A stretch of 6,285 nt of DNA from the NCBI GenBank assembly GCA_937919795.1, contig CALFOA010000379.1:1-6285 (forward strand). The letters run 5' to 3'. Positions within the stretch are counted from its first letter, which is position 1. Every line of letters begins with the position of its first letter. Under the pieces are notes generated by a model. It was not told where the DNA came from, did no database searches, and worked only from the letters and a program-made list of their open reading frames with translations. Made by a program: the position numbers and the translations under genes. Positions 1-5,413 of this stretch are shown piece after piece. The stretch comes from an uncultured Neisseria sp. (GTDB taxonomy: Bacteria; Pseudomonadota; Gammaproteobacteria; Burkholderiales; Neisseriaceae).

Positions 1-38
1 AAGTGTGACTGGAGTTCAGACGTGTGCTCTTCCGATCT
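1..38 (+). other. Illumina TruSeq adapter contamination
   Basis: Bases 5-38 match, base for base from memory, the 34-base Illumina TruSeq index-side (read 2) adapter, which begins GTGACTGGAG and ends TTCCGATCT. Bases 1-4 (AAGT) lie where the sample index sits in the indexing primer and are probably its last four bases. This is a library artefact at a contig end, not biology. Genomic sequence begins at about base 39, and any signal called in 1-38 should be discarded. Confidence 0.97.
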
Positions 39-151
39 TCATTCAGTTTTGGGAGCCATCAAATGTAAACTACTGATTAGTTTACCCTACAGGCAAATGC
101 GGGCGAGCCGCCCGCGCTCCCAGCAAATGCCTGTCTGAAAACCATCATAAT
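39..151. other. Gene-free stretch with nested inverted repeats
   Basis: No coding region is supported here. The stretch holds three perfect inverted repeats: GGGAGC (51-56) with GCTCCC (116-121); GTAAACTA (65-72) with TAGTTTAC (78-85), loop of five; and GCGGGCG (99-105) with CGCCCGC (109-115), loop of three. The last two nest inside the first, so the single strand could fold as a three-way junction of about 71 nt. An alternative pairing is CAGGCA (90-95) with TGCCTG (128-133), the latter being the start of the uptake sequence. The region lies downstream of the permease and beyond its terminator. It could be the end of a transcript from a gene lost to the left, or a structured RNA. I recognise no family. 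Confidence 0.45.
128..139 (+). repeat. DNA uptake sequence, single copy
   Basis: This is an exact TGCCTGTCTGAA, preceded and followed by A like most copies in the window. In Neisseriaceae such words are bound by the type IV pilus protein ComP and promote uptake of related DNA. Only a short partial partner (CAGGCA, 90-95) lies in inverted orientation nearby, so this copy does not build a full uptake-sequence terminator. Confidence 0.88.
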
Positions 152-180
152 AAAAGCCGCCGGAAAATATCCGGCGGCTT
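152..180 (-). terminator. Rho-independent terminator of the permease gene
   Basis: AAGCCGCCGG (154-163) pairs with CCGGCGGCTT (171-180). One further A-T pair (164/170) gives an 11-bp GC-rich stem with a five-base loop. Read on the minus strand it starts 17 nt after the permease stop and is followed by TTTTATTAT. On the plus strand the stem is followed by a T-rich stretch (181-188), so it may work in both directions. Confidence 0.85.
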
Positions 181-197
181 GTTTATTTTGACTATCC

Positions 198-944
198 TTA
201 ACGGCGGTTGAGGCTGTAACGCTTTTCCAGCCAAGAGAAAAACCAGCTTAAGCCTATGGTCATCACCAAATAAATCAGTGCGATGGTGTAGAGCGGTTCT
301 TCATAAACCGAATAGCGGCCGGAAATGGTGCGTTGTACATAAGCCAATTCGGCCACTGCGATGGCGGAAAGCAGCGAGCTGTCTTTCAGCAGGGTGATAA
401 ATTCGTTGGCCAACGGCGGCAGCATGCGGCGGAAGGCTTGCGGCAGAATCACATAGCGCATGGCTTGCGGGTAGCTTAAGCCCAGTGAGCGGGCGGCTTC
501 GATCTGGCCTTTGTCGATAGACTGGATACCGGCGCGGAAAATTTCGGTAATGTAGGCACCGGCGTTGACGGTAAGTGCCAGCGTGCCTGCAATAATCGCA
601 CCATAGTTGCGGCGCAGTTCTACCGCCAAATCACCGCTGATCAGCCAGCCGTCTACCGGATTGATCAACGCCACTGCCCAAATGAAGTACCAGATAAAGA
701 TCTGTACAAACAAGGGGGTACCGCGGAAAACGGTTACATAAAGCAAAGAAATATTGCGTATCAGCCAGGCCAGCATTTTGAGCGGCAGCCCGCCTTTTTC
801 GAACCGGATGATACGCGCCAATGCGCCGATCAGGCCGAGTATGGTGCCGCCCAAAGTAGACGCGGCGGTGAGGCCGAGCGTCATCAGGGCGCCATAGACG
901 AACATTTCGCGGTATTCGTAGATAATGTCGAAACGGAAACTCAT
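198..944 (-). CDS. Polar amino-acid ABC transporter permease (HisM/GlnP type)
   Basis: The 248-residue protein is an inner-membrane permease that forms the channel of an ABC importer for polar amino acids. Hydrophobic segments lie at about residues 16-43, 58-72, 77-95, 114-133, 190-204 and 217-238. Family marks are FRGTPLFVQ (73-81), typical of the HisM/GlnP group, and the cytoplasmic EAA loop that contacts the ATPase: E149-A150-A151, then G155, then ILPQA at 166-170. KDSSLLSAIA (187-196) is also characteristic. A spacer of about 25 residues (91-115) between membrane segments is common in some members. The ATG at 942-944 is the first possible start after the in-frame stop at 969-971. No good ribosome binding site precedes it; AAAG ten bases upstream is the closest. 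The gene has its own terminator and no neighbouring ATPase or binding-protein gene. Arginine, glutamine, glutamate or cystine are all possible substrates; the sequence does not decide. Confidence 0.93.
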   Translation of the reverse strand: MSFRFDIIYEYREMFVYGALMTLGLTAASTLGGTILGLIGALARIIRFEKGGLPLKMLAWLIRNISLLYVTVFRGTPLFVQIFIWYFIWAVALINPVDGWLISGDLAVELRRNYGAIIAGTLALTVNAGAYITEIFRAGIQSIDKGQIEAARSLGLSYPQAMRYVILPQAFRRMLPPLANEFITLLKDSSLLSAIAVAELAYVQRTISGRYSVYEEPLYTIALIYLVMTIGLSWFFSWLEKRYSLNRR

Positions 945-964
945 AAGGAATGGCTTTAAATGTG

Positions 965-994
965 TTTGTTAAAAATGCAGTGACTGTTAACAAA
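965..994. promoter_or_regulatory. Operator-like dyad before the permease gene
   Basis: TTTGTTAA (965-972) and TTAACAAA (987-994) form a perfect 8-bp inverted repeat with a 14-base spacer. The centres of the half-sites are 22 bp apart, about two helical turns, as for many dimeric repressors. The right arm includes the palindrome TGTTAACA (985-992). The dyad sits 20 bases before the permease start, so a bound protein or an RNA hairpin could affect its expression. No regulator is identified. Confidence 0.35.
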
Positions 995-1045
995 TGCGGG
1001 AAAAATGTAATCTGCTATTTTACAAGAATAGCGGCAGAATTGAAA

Positions 1046-1074
1046 TTTTTAATTTTCAGTTTTTACATTGGCAA
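1046..1074 (-). promoter_or_regulatory. Candidate promoter for the permease gene
   Basis: On the minus strand, TTGCCA (-35, 1069-1074) is followed after 17 bases by TAAAAA (-10, 1046-1051), matching the sigma-70 consensus at 5/6 and 4/6. It would give a 5' leader of about 95 nt that contains the dyad at 965-994. A second -10 candidate, TAAAAT (1017-1022), lacks a good -35. The region is AT-rich, so chance matches are likely. Confidence 0.3.
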
Positions 1075-1108
1075 CGCGGCATTTGGGCGGATAGTTGATT
1101 CAACCGAG

Positions 1109-1215
1109 TATAGCGAAAGCACTAAAAACTGATACGGCGTTATCTCGCCTAGTCGTACTATCTGTACTGTCTGCGGTTCACTGCCTTGTATCAATTCTTT
1201 ATTGCTTTCGCTATA
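1109..1215. mobile_element. Correia repeat element (MITE-like), short form, divergent termini
   Basis: The 107-bp element starts with TATAGCGAAAGC (1109-1120) and ends with its perfect reverse complement (1204-1215). The similarity continues imperfectly to about 26 bp per arm. The inside matches the Neisseria Correia core as I remember it: TACGGCGTT (1133-1141), CTCGCC, then CGTACTATCTGTACTGTCTG (1154-1173) and GCCTTGT (1183-1189). Its length fits the short class of about 105 bp. Canonical Correia ends read TATAGTGGATTA, so these ends differ at several positions. The outer TA fits the TA target of these non-autonomous elements. Known copies can carry promoters, bind IHF (long form) or be cut by RNase III when transcribed. 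This one lies 82 bases before ribF and could influence its transcript. No transposase is encoded. Confidence 0.85.
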
Positions 1216-1221
1216 GAAACT

Positions 1222-1233
1222 TTCAGACAGGCA
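1222..1233 (-). repeat. DNA uptake sequence, single copy
   Basis: This is the exact reverse complement of TGCCTGTCTGAA, seven bases after the Correia element and 64 before the ribF start. It has no inverted partner nearby, so it is an uptake word only, not a terminator. Confidence 0.88.
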
Positions 1234-1237
1234 TTGC

Positions 1238-1266
1238 TTTATTGAAGGGCTTATAAGGTTTACAAT
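1238..1266 (+). promoter_or_regulatory. Weak candidate promoter for ribF
   Basis: TACAAT (1261-1266) matches the -10 consensus at 5/6. The hexamer 17 bases upstream, TTTATT (1238-1243), is a poor -35. TATAAG (1252-1257) is another -10 candidate without a partner, and TTGAAG (1242-1247) is a better -35 at an unsuitable distance of 13 bases. The leader would be about 25 nt. A promoter is expected here because ribF follows a divergent gene, but its exact position is uncertain. Confidence 0.35.
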
Positions 1267-1297
1267 ACGCGTTTATTTTCGCTTAACAAGACAGATA

Positions 1298-2230
1298 ATG
1301 GATATTTGGTTCGGTTTGAGCCGCAAACCCGACCTGCCGCAAGGCGCGGCGGTGACCATAGGCAATTTCGACGGCGTGCATCTGGGGCACCGGCACATCC
1401 TGCAGCGCTTGCGGCAGGAGGCCGACAGCCGTGGTTTGCCAGCGCTGGCCATTGTGTTCGAGCCGCAGCCGCCGGAATTTTTTGCCAAAAAGGCAGGGAA
1501 AACCCAACCTTATCGCTTAAGCCCGTTGCGCGATAAACTGAATCTGTTGCGTGCAACCGGTTGTTTGGACGGCGTGTTGGTGCTGCGTTTCAATCAAAAG
1601 TTTGCCGATATGGGCGCGCAAGCCTTTATCGATCATTTATTGCGCGGCTACTTAAATACACGCTATTTACTGGTGGGCGACGATTTCCGTTTTGGCGCGG
1701 GCAGGGCGGGTGATTTTTCGCTGTTGCAACAGCAGCAAGATATGGTTACCGAGTCTACGCCGAGTGTGATGGTGGCCAACGAGCGGGCATCCAGTACCGC
1801 CGTGCGTAAAGCCTTGAATGAAGGGCGGATTGATTATGCCACAGGTTTGCTCGGCCATCCCTATGCTTTGAGCGGCCATGTGAAGCACGGTGCCAAGCTG
1901 GGGCGTACCTTGGGTAGCCCGACCGCCAATATTCATTTGCCGTCGCACCACTATGCGTTAAACGGTGTGTTTGTGGTAGAAGCCGAAGGCTCGTTCGGCC
2001 GCCGCCGCGGTGTCGCCAGCTTCGGCCGCAATGTTACGGTGAGCGACAGCTGTTCGCAAAAACTGGAAGTACATCTATTTGATTTCGACGGCCAGCTTTA
2101 CGGTGAACGCATTCGGGTATCCTTTTTGCACAAGCTGCGCGATGAAGTGAAATTCAACAGTTTACAGGCTTTGCAGACACAAATTTGGCAGGATATGGAT
2201 GCGGCGCGAAGCTGGTCGGCGCAAAGCTGA
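1298..2230 (+). CDS. ribF: Bifunctional riboflavin kinase / FAD synthetase
   Basis: The 310-residue protein, of normal family length, phosphorylates riboflavin to FMN and then adenylylates FMN to FAD in the cytoplasm. The N-terminal adenylyltransferase domain (about 1-180) shows GNFDGVHLGH (22-31) with the nucleotidyltransferase HLGH signature, FEPQP (54-58, usually FEPHP), VGDDFRFG (126-133) and SSTAVRKAL (165-173). The C-terminal riboflavin kinase domain (about 185-305) shows GRTLGSPTANI (202-212) with the PTAN motif, NGVFVV (222-227), and a conserved tail from LEVHLFDFDG (256-265) to LRDEVKFNSL (280-289), including the expected glutamate E283. SFGRNVTV (241-248) is a variant of the usual segment. 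The ATG at 1298 places the first motif at the expected distance; no clear Shine-Dalgarno precedes it. ileS follows 103 bases downstream in the same direction, a common proteobacterial pairing. No FMN riboswitch is visible upstream. Confidence 0.97.
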   Translation: MDIWFGLSRKPDLPQGAAVTIGNFDGVHLGHRHILQRLRQEADSRGLPALAIVFEPQPPEFFAKKAGKTQPYRLSPLRDKLNLLRATGCLDGVLVLRFNQKFADMGAQAFIDHLLRGYLNTRYLLVGDDFRFGAGRAGDFSLLQQQQDMVTESTPSVMVANERASSTAVRKALNEGRIDYATGLLGHPYALSGHVKHGAKLGRTLGSPTANIHLPSHHYALNGVFVVEAEGSFGRRRGVASFGRNVTVSDSCSQKLEVHLFDFDGQLYGERIRVSFLHKLRDEVKFNSLQALQTQIWQDMDAARSWSAQS

Positions 2231-2250
2231 AAATCTACACCGCTTCTTCT

Positions 2251-2279
2251 TTTACAAATAACCAAAAGCCTTATAGAAT
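2251..2279 (+). promoter_or_regulatory. Promoter of ileS
   Basis: TTTACA (-35, 2251-2256) and TAGAAT (-10, 2274-2279) are separated by exactly 17 bases, and each matches the sigma-70 consensus at 5/6. Initiation would be near 2286, giving a leader of about 48 nt. This is the best conventional promoter in the window and means ileS need not depend on ribF transcription. Confidence 0.65.
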
Positions 2280-2290
2280 TAAGGCGTTTT
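2264..2290 (+). terminator. Weak intrinsic terminator or attenuator after ribF, overlapping the ileS promoter
   Basis: GCCTTA (2268-2273) and TAAGGC (2280-2285) form a perfect 6-bp dyad whose six-base loop is exactly the ileS -10 box. AAAA before and GTTTT after the dyad give it terminator shape, with a short T run. The stem is short, so termination of ribF transcripts would be partial at best. The dyad could also be a protein site over the promoter. Confidence 0.35.
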
Positions 2291-2301
2291 ATCCTTACAA
2301 C

Positions 2302-2317
2302 GAGACGCTCCCGTCTC
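2302..2317 (+). promoter_or_regulatory. Small hairpin in the ileS leader
   Basis: GAGACG (2302-2307) and CGTCTC (2312-2317) pair perfectly around a CTCC loop, ending 16 bases before the ileS ATG. Only a weak AGAG (2322-2325) stands in for a ribosome binding site. The hairpin would lie inside the predicted 48-nt leader and might affect translation; no T-box or other known riboswitch is visible. Confidence 0.3.
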
Positions 2318-2333
2318 CCTCAGAGTTCCGACC

Positions 2334-5123
2334 ATGACCGACTACCGACAAACCGTCAATCTTCTCGATACCCCGTTTCCGATGCGCGGCGACTTGGCCA
2401 AGCGCGAGCCTGCTTGGCTGAAAAGCTGGTACGAGCAAAAACGCTACCAAAAGCTGCGCCAGAAAGCCGCCGGCCGGCCGAAATTTATTCTGCACGACGG
2501 CCCGCCCTATGCCAACGGCGATATTCATATTGGTCATGCGGTCAATAAAATCCTGAAAGACATCATCGTGCGCAGCAAAACGCTGGCGGGCTTTGATGCG
2601 CCTTATGTGCCGGGTTGGGACTGCCACGGCCTGCCGATTGAAGTGATGGTGGAAAAACTGCACGGTAAAGATATGCCGATGGCGCGCTTTCGCGAGCTGT
2701 GCCGCGAATATGCCACCGAGCAGATTGCCAAGCAAAAACGCGATTTTATCCGCTTGGGTGTGTTGGGTGATTGGGACAATCCTTACCTGACCATGAACTT
2801 CAAAACCGAAGCCGATACCGTGCGCACGCTGGGTGAGATTTATCAGGCCGGTTATTTGTACCGCGGTGCCAAGCCGGTGCAGTTCTGCTTGGATTGCGGC
2901 TCTTCGCTGGCCGAAGCGGAAGTGGAATATAAGGATAAAGTGTCGCCCGCGATTGATGTGGCTTACCGTTTTCAAGACAATGCCGCGCTGGCGAAAGCGT
3001 TTGGCCTGTCTGAATTGGCCGGCGAAGCGTTTGCCGTAATTTGGACCACCACGCCATGGACGCTGCCGGCGAGCCAAGCCATTTCGACCGGTGCCGATGT
3101 GGTGTATCAACTCATCGAAACGCCTAAAGGCGCGTTGGTGTTGGCGAAAGAGTTGGCGGAAGAGGCGCTGAAACGCTACGCGTTTGCGGAAGGTGAAACC
3201 AAAGTATTGGCCGAAACCAGCGGCGCTAAGCTGGAAAACCTGCGTTTGCAGCATCCGTTTATTGAGCGCGAGATTCAAATGCTCAACGGCGACCACGTTA
3301 CCACCGATGCCGGTACCGGCTTGGTGCACACCGCGCCGGCGCACGGTTTGGAAGACTTTATTGTGTGCAAACAATACGGTATTGAGTTGTACAATCCGGT
3401 GAACGCTGAAGGCCGCTACATCGCCGAAGTGCCGCGTGTGGCCGGTTTAACTGTGTGGGAAGCCAATCCGGTAATCATCGAATGGCTGTCTGAAAACAGC
3501 CGTTTGCTGGCCAATCAGAAAATCGAACACAGTTACGCGCATTGCTGGCGCCACAAAACACCGCTGATTTACCGCGCCACCGGCCAATGGTTTATCGGCA
3601 TGGATAAGGCGGGCACCAACGGCAAAACCTTGCGCAACAATGCTTTAAAAGCGGTGGATGACACCGAATTCTTCCCTGCTTGGGGTCGCGCCCGCTTGCA
3701 GGCGATGATTGAAGGCCGCCCGGATTGGGTGGTTTCCCGCCAGCGTTTCTGGGGCACACCGATGACCTTTTTTGCGCACAAAGAAACCGGCGAATTGCAT
3801 CCCAATTCCGCCGAATTGCTGGAAAAAGTGGCGCAACGCATTGAAGAAAAAGGCATTGAAGCGTGGTTTGCGCTGGATAAAAGCGAGTTGTTGAGCGCGG
3901 AAGACTGCGAACAATACGATAAGCTCACCGACACCATGGATGTGTGGTTCGATTCCGGCTCCACCCATTTCTCGGTATTGAAACAGCGCGAAGAATTGGC
4001 TTGGCCGGCAGATCTGTATCTGGAAGGCAGCGACCAACACCGCGGCTGGTTCCAATCCTCCATGCTCACCGGCTGCGCGACTTTGGGTCGTGCGCCGTAT
4101 AAACAGTTGCTCACTCACGGTTTTGTGGTCGATCAAAACGGCCGCAAGATGTCGAAATCAATCGGCAATGTGGTGGCGCCGCAAGAGGTGTACAACGAAT
4201 TTGGCGCCGATATTCTGCGCTTGTGGACGGCAGCCACCGATTATTCCGGCGAGTTGGCGATTTCGAAAGAGATTCTGAAACGGGTTACCGAAAGCTACCG
4301 CCGTTTGCGCAACACTTTGCGCTTCCTGCTGGCCAACCTCAGCGATTTTGATCCGCTGGAAAACGCGGTGCCGCAGGCCGATATGGTGGAAATCGACCGC
4401 TATGCGCTGGTACTGGCACGCCATTTGCAGGAAAAACTGGCGGGCGATTATTATCCGCGCTATGCCTTCCACTTTGCGGTGCAAGACATCGTGAATTTCT
4501 GCTCGGAAGATTTGGGTGCGTTCTATCTGGATATTCTGAAAGACCGTCTCTACACCACCAAGGCCAATAGCCATGCCCGCCGCAGTGCGCAAACCGCGCT
4601 GTACCACATCACTCGCAGCCTGGTGTTGCTGATGTCGCCGATTTTGTGTTTCACCGCCGAAGAAGCGTGGGATTTGATTGGCGGCGGCGAGGAAGACAGC
4701 GTGCTGTTCCACACCCTGCACGATTTCCCGAGCATGCACCCGGAAAGCGAAGCGGCGCTGGTGGAGAAATGGCAGGCGGTGCGCGAGGCGCGTAATGCGG
4801 TGACCGCCGCGATTGAACCGCTGCGTGCCGATAAATCGGTAGGCTCTTCTTTACAAGCCGAAGTACGCATTACTGCACCGGCGGAAATCGCCGATTACCT
4901 GAAAGCTTTGGGCGACGAATTGCGCTTTGCGCTGTTGGTGTCGAAAGCCGAAGTGGTGGAAGGTGAGGAATTGGGTGCTGAGGTGGTGGTGAGTGGCGGC
5001 GAGAAGTGTGAACGCTGCTGGCATTACACCGACGACATCGGCTCGGTTGCCGGCCACGAAACCATCTGCGCCCGCTGCGCCGATAATATCGACGGTAAAG
5101 GCGAAACACGCGATTATGTGTAG
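2334..5123 (+). CDS. ileS: Isoleucyl-tRNA synthetase
   Basis: The 929-residue cytoplasmic class I synthetase joins isoleucine to tRNA-Ile and edits mischarged valine. Its length is close to the 938 residues of the E. coli enzyme. Seen in order: [13 protein letters not shown] with the HIGH signature at 65-68; [11 protein letters not shown] (93-103); the editing (CP1) domain motif [11 protein letters not shown] (237-247) and a later [23 protein letters not shown] (464-474); DVWFDSGS (536-543); [11 protein letters not shown] (563-573); KMSKS (605-609). A C-terminal zinc site is formed by C892, C895, C912 and C915. The zinc site and overall layout mark the ordinary bacterial type 1 enzyme, not the mupirocin-resistant type 2 form. 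The ATG at 2334 gives the neisserial-looking N-terminus [19 protein letters not shown]. The reading frame is intact to TAG. It is preceded by ribF, but lspA, which usually follows, is absent. Confidence 0.98.
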   Translation: MTDYRQTVNLLDTPFPMRGDLAKREPAWLKSWYEQKRYQKLRQKAAGRPKFILHDGPPYANGDIHIGHAVNKILKDIIVRSKTLAGFDAPYVPGWDCHGLPIEVMVEKLHGKDMPMARFRELCREYATEQIAKQKRDFIRLGVLGDWDNPYLTMNFKTEADTVRTLGEIYQAGYLYRGAKPVQFCLDCGSSLAEAEVEYKDKVSPAIDVAYRFQDNAALAKAFGLSELAGEAFAVIWTTTPWTLPASQAISTGADVVYQLIETPKGALVLAKELAEEALKRYAFAEGETKVLAETSGAKLENLRLQHPFIEREIQMLNGDHVTTDAGTGLVHTAPAHGLEDFIVCKQYGIELYNPVNAEGRYIAEVPRVAGLTVWEANPVIIEWLSENSRLLANQKIEHSYAHCWRHKTPLIYRATGQWFIGMDKAGTNGKTLRNNALKAVDDTEFFPAWGRARLQAMIEGRPDWVVSRQRFWGTPMTFFAHKETGELHPNSAELLEKVAQRIEEKGIEAWFALDKSELLSAEDCEQYDKLTDTMDVWFDSGSTHFSVLKQREELAWPADLYLEGSDQHRGWFQSSMLTGCATLGRAPYKQLLTHGFVVDQNGRKMSKSIGNVVAPQEVYNEFGADILRLWTAATDYSGELAISKEILKRVTESYRRLRNTLRFLLANLSDFDPLENAVPQADMVEIDRYALVLARHLQEKLAGDYYPRYAFHFAVQDIVNFCSEDLGAFYLDILKDRLYTTKANSHARRSAQTALYHITRSLVLLMSPILCFTAEEAWDLIGGGEEDSVLFHTLHDFPSMHPESEAALVEKWQAVREARNAVTAAIEPLRADKSVGSSLQAEVRITAPAEIADYLKALGDELRFALLVSKAEVVEGEELGAEVVVSGGEKCERCWHYTDDIGSVAGHETICARCADNIDGKGETRDYV
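3003..3014 (+). repeat. Near-match uptake sequence inside ileS
   Basis: GGCCTGTCTGAA differs from the uptake word only at the first base. It lies in the editing-domain coding region and reads through as Gly-Leu-Ser-Glu. Its uptake activity is uncertain, and it may be a coincidence of codon use. Confidence 0.4.
3483..3501 (+). repeat. Near-match uptake sequence with small dyad inside ileS
   Basis: TGGCTGTCTGAA (3483-3494) differs from the uptake word at one base. It overlaps a perfect dyad, GGCTGT (3484-3489) with ACAGCC (3496-3501). The mismatch falls within the part that is usually conserved, so function is doubtful. Confidence 0.3.
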
Positions 5124-5143
5124 TGATGTTTTCTGCTGTTAAG

Positions 5144-5193
5144 AATGCCTGTCTGAAAGCTTTTAGGGTTTTCAGACAGGCATTTGGTTTTTT
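5144..5193 (+). terminator. Rho-independent terminator of ileS built from two uptake sequences
   Basis: AATGCCTGTCTGAAA (5144-5158) pairs perfectly with its reverse complement at 5170-5184, giving a 15-bp stem and an 11-base loop. Three bases later a run of six T (5188-5193) follows. The stem starts 20 bases after the ileS stop. Inverted uptake-sequence pairs acting as terminators are well known in Neisseria. Confidence 0.9.
5146..5182. repeat. Inverted pair of DNA uptake sequences, first pair
   Basis: Exact TGCCTGTCTGAA on the plus strand (5146-5157) and on the minus strand (5171-5182). Together they form the arms of the ileS terminator, so the same bases serve DNA uptake and transcription end. 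Confidence 0.93.
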
Positions 5194-5206
5194 AGGACGT
5201 ATAAAT

Positions 5207-5263
5207 ATGCCTGTCTGAAACGGTTGTTGCACAATCACGATAGAGGTTTGTTCAGACAGGCAT
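5207..5263. repeat. Inverted pair of DNA uptake sequences, second pair
   Basis: Exact uptake words lie at 5208-5219 (plus) and 5251-5262 (minus). With flanking bases they form a 13-bp perfect stem (5207-5219 with 5251-5263) around a 31-base loop. The loop is long and no clean T run follows (TATTTGG), so termination is less certain than for the first pair. The loops of the two pairs share no evident similarity, so the second does not look like a simple duplication. Confidence 0.85.
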
Positions 5264-5300
5264 TATTTGGTGATTTGCTTAACGGCGGTGACTATATCAA

Positions 5301-5309
5301 TGGTATAAT
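5301..5309 (+). promoter_or_regulatory. Extended -10 promoter
   Basis: TGGTATAAT is a perfect extended -10 element (TGnTATAAT). No -35 hexamer lies at 16-18 bases; TTGCTT (5275-5280) is 23 bases away. Initiation is expected near 5316. The transcript would run through the leader and terminator at 5365-5405 towards the downstream transporter. Confidence 0.65.
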
Positions 5310-5315
5310 TTTTCC

Positions 5316-5405
5316 TGTTTGCTAACCCAACTAAATGTACAGTTAGGCGGCAACACAAGATTCCCCGCGCAGCCCGGATCGGTTGCGCGGCTTTGTTTAT
5401 TTTTT
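5316..5405 (+). ncRNA. Candidate small RNA or attenuator leader of the transporter gene
   Basis: A transcript from the extended -10 promoter would reach an intrinsic terminator after about 85-90 nt without crossing a convincing coding region. Its 5' half can form CTAAC (5322-5326) with GTTAG (5342-5346). The segment GCAAC (5350-5354) is complementary to GTTGC (5382-5386) in the right arm of the terminator, extendable by two pairs across a bulge (5347-5348 with 5387-5388). This competing pairing would disrupt the terminator, as an antiterminator does. The unit could therefore be an attenuated leader for the transporter or a free-standing small RNA with read-through. I match it to no known family. 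Confidence 0.4.
5365..5405 (+). terminator. Intrinsic terminator just before the transporter gene
   Basis: CCGCGCA (5365-5371) pairs with TGCGCGG (5384-5390). Three inner pairs, one of them G-U, extend the stem to 10 bp with loop CGGATC (5375-5380). The T-rich tract CTTTGTTTATTTTTT (5391-5405) follows and ends eight bases before the possible start at 5414. ileS already has its own terminator upstream, so this one acts on transcripts starting at about 5316. Confidence 0.82.
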
Positions 5406-5413
5406 CCTCATGG

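Noticed and set aside
14..22. TTCAGAC resembling part of a reverse uptake word
   Set aside because: It lies inside the sequencing adapter and is only a partial match.
51..121. Possible tRNA, because the stretch is about 71 bases with closing ends and inner hairpins
   Set aside because: There is no GTTCRA T-loop, no D-arm, the acceptor pairing is only six, the would-be anticodon loop lacks T at position 33, and no CCA follows. A tRNA is not supported.
950..1132. Plus-strand open frame of 60 codons in the divergent intergenic region
   Set aside because: It runs through AT-rich spacer, the dyad and the start of the Correia element, has no ribosome binding site and shows no family resemblance.
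1298..1536. Overlapping plus- and minus-strand frames inside the start of ribF
   Set aside because: The ribF frame carries all family motifs; the others are out-of-frame shadows with Arg/Ala/Pro-rich translations.
2231..2333. T-box or FMN riboswitch controlling ileS or ribF
   Set aside because: The leaders are too short (about 25 and 48 nt) and lack the conserved T-box or RFN-element sequences.
2295..3374. Minus-strand open frame of 359 codons opposite ileS
   Set aside because: It is fully antisense to a well-supported synthetase gene, its protein is rich in Arg, His, Gln and Phe with no recognisable motif, and GC-rich codon use readily creates such shadows.
199..5288. Shared word TAACGGCGGT at about 199-208 and 5280-5289
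   Set aside because: A single short match, one copy within the permease stop region and the other in spacer, with no extended similarity; best taken as chance.
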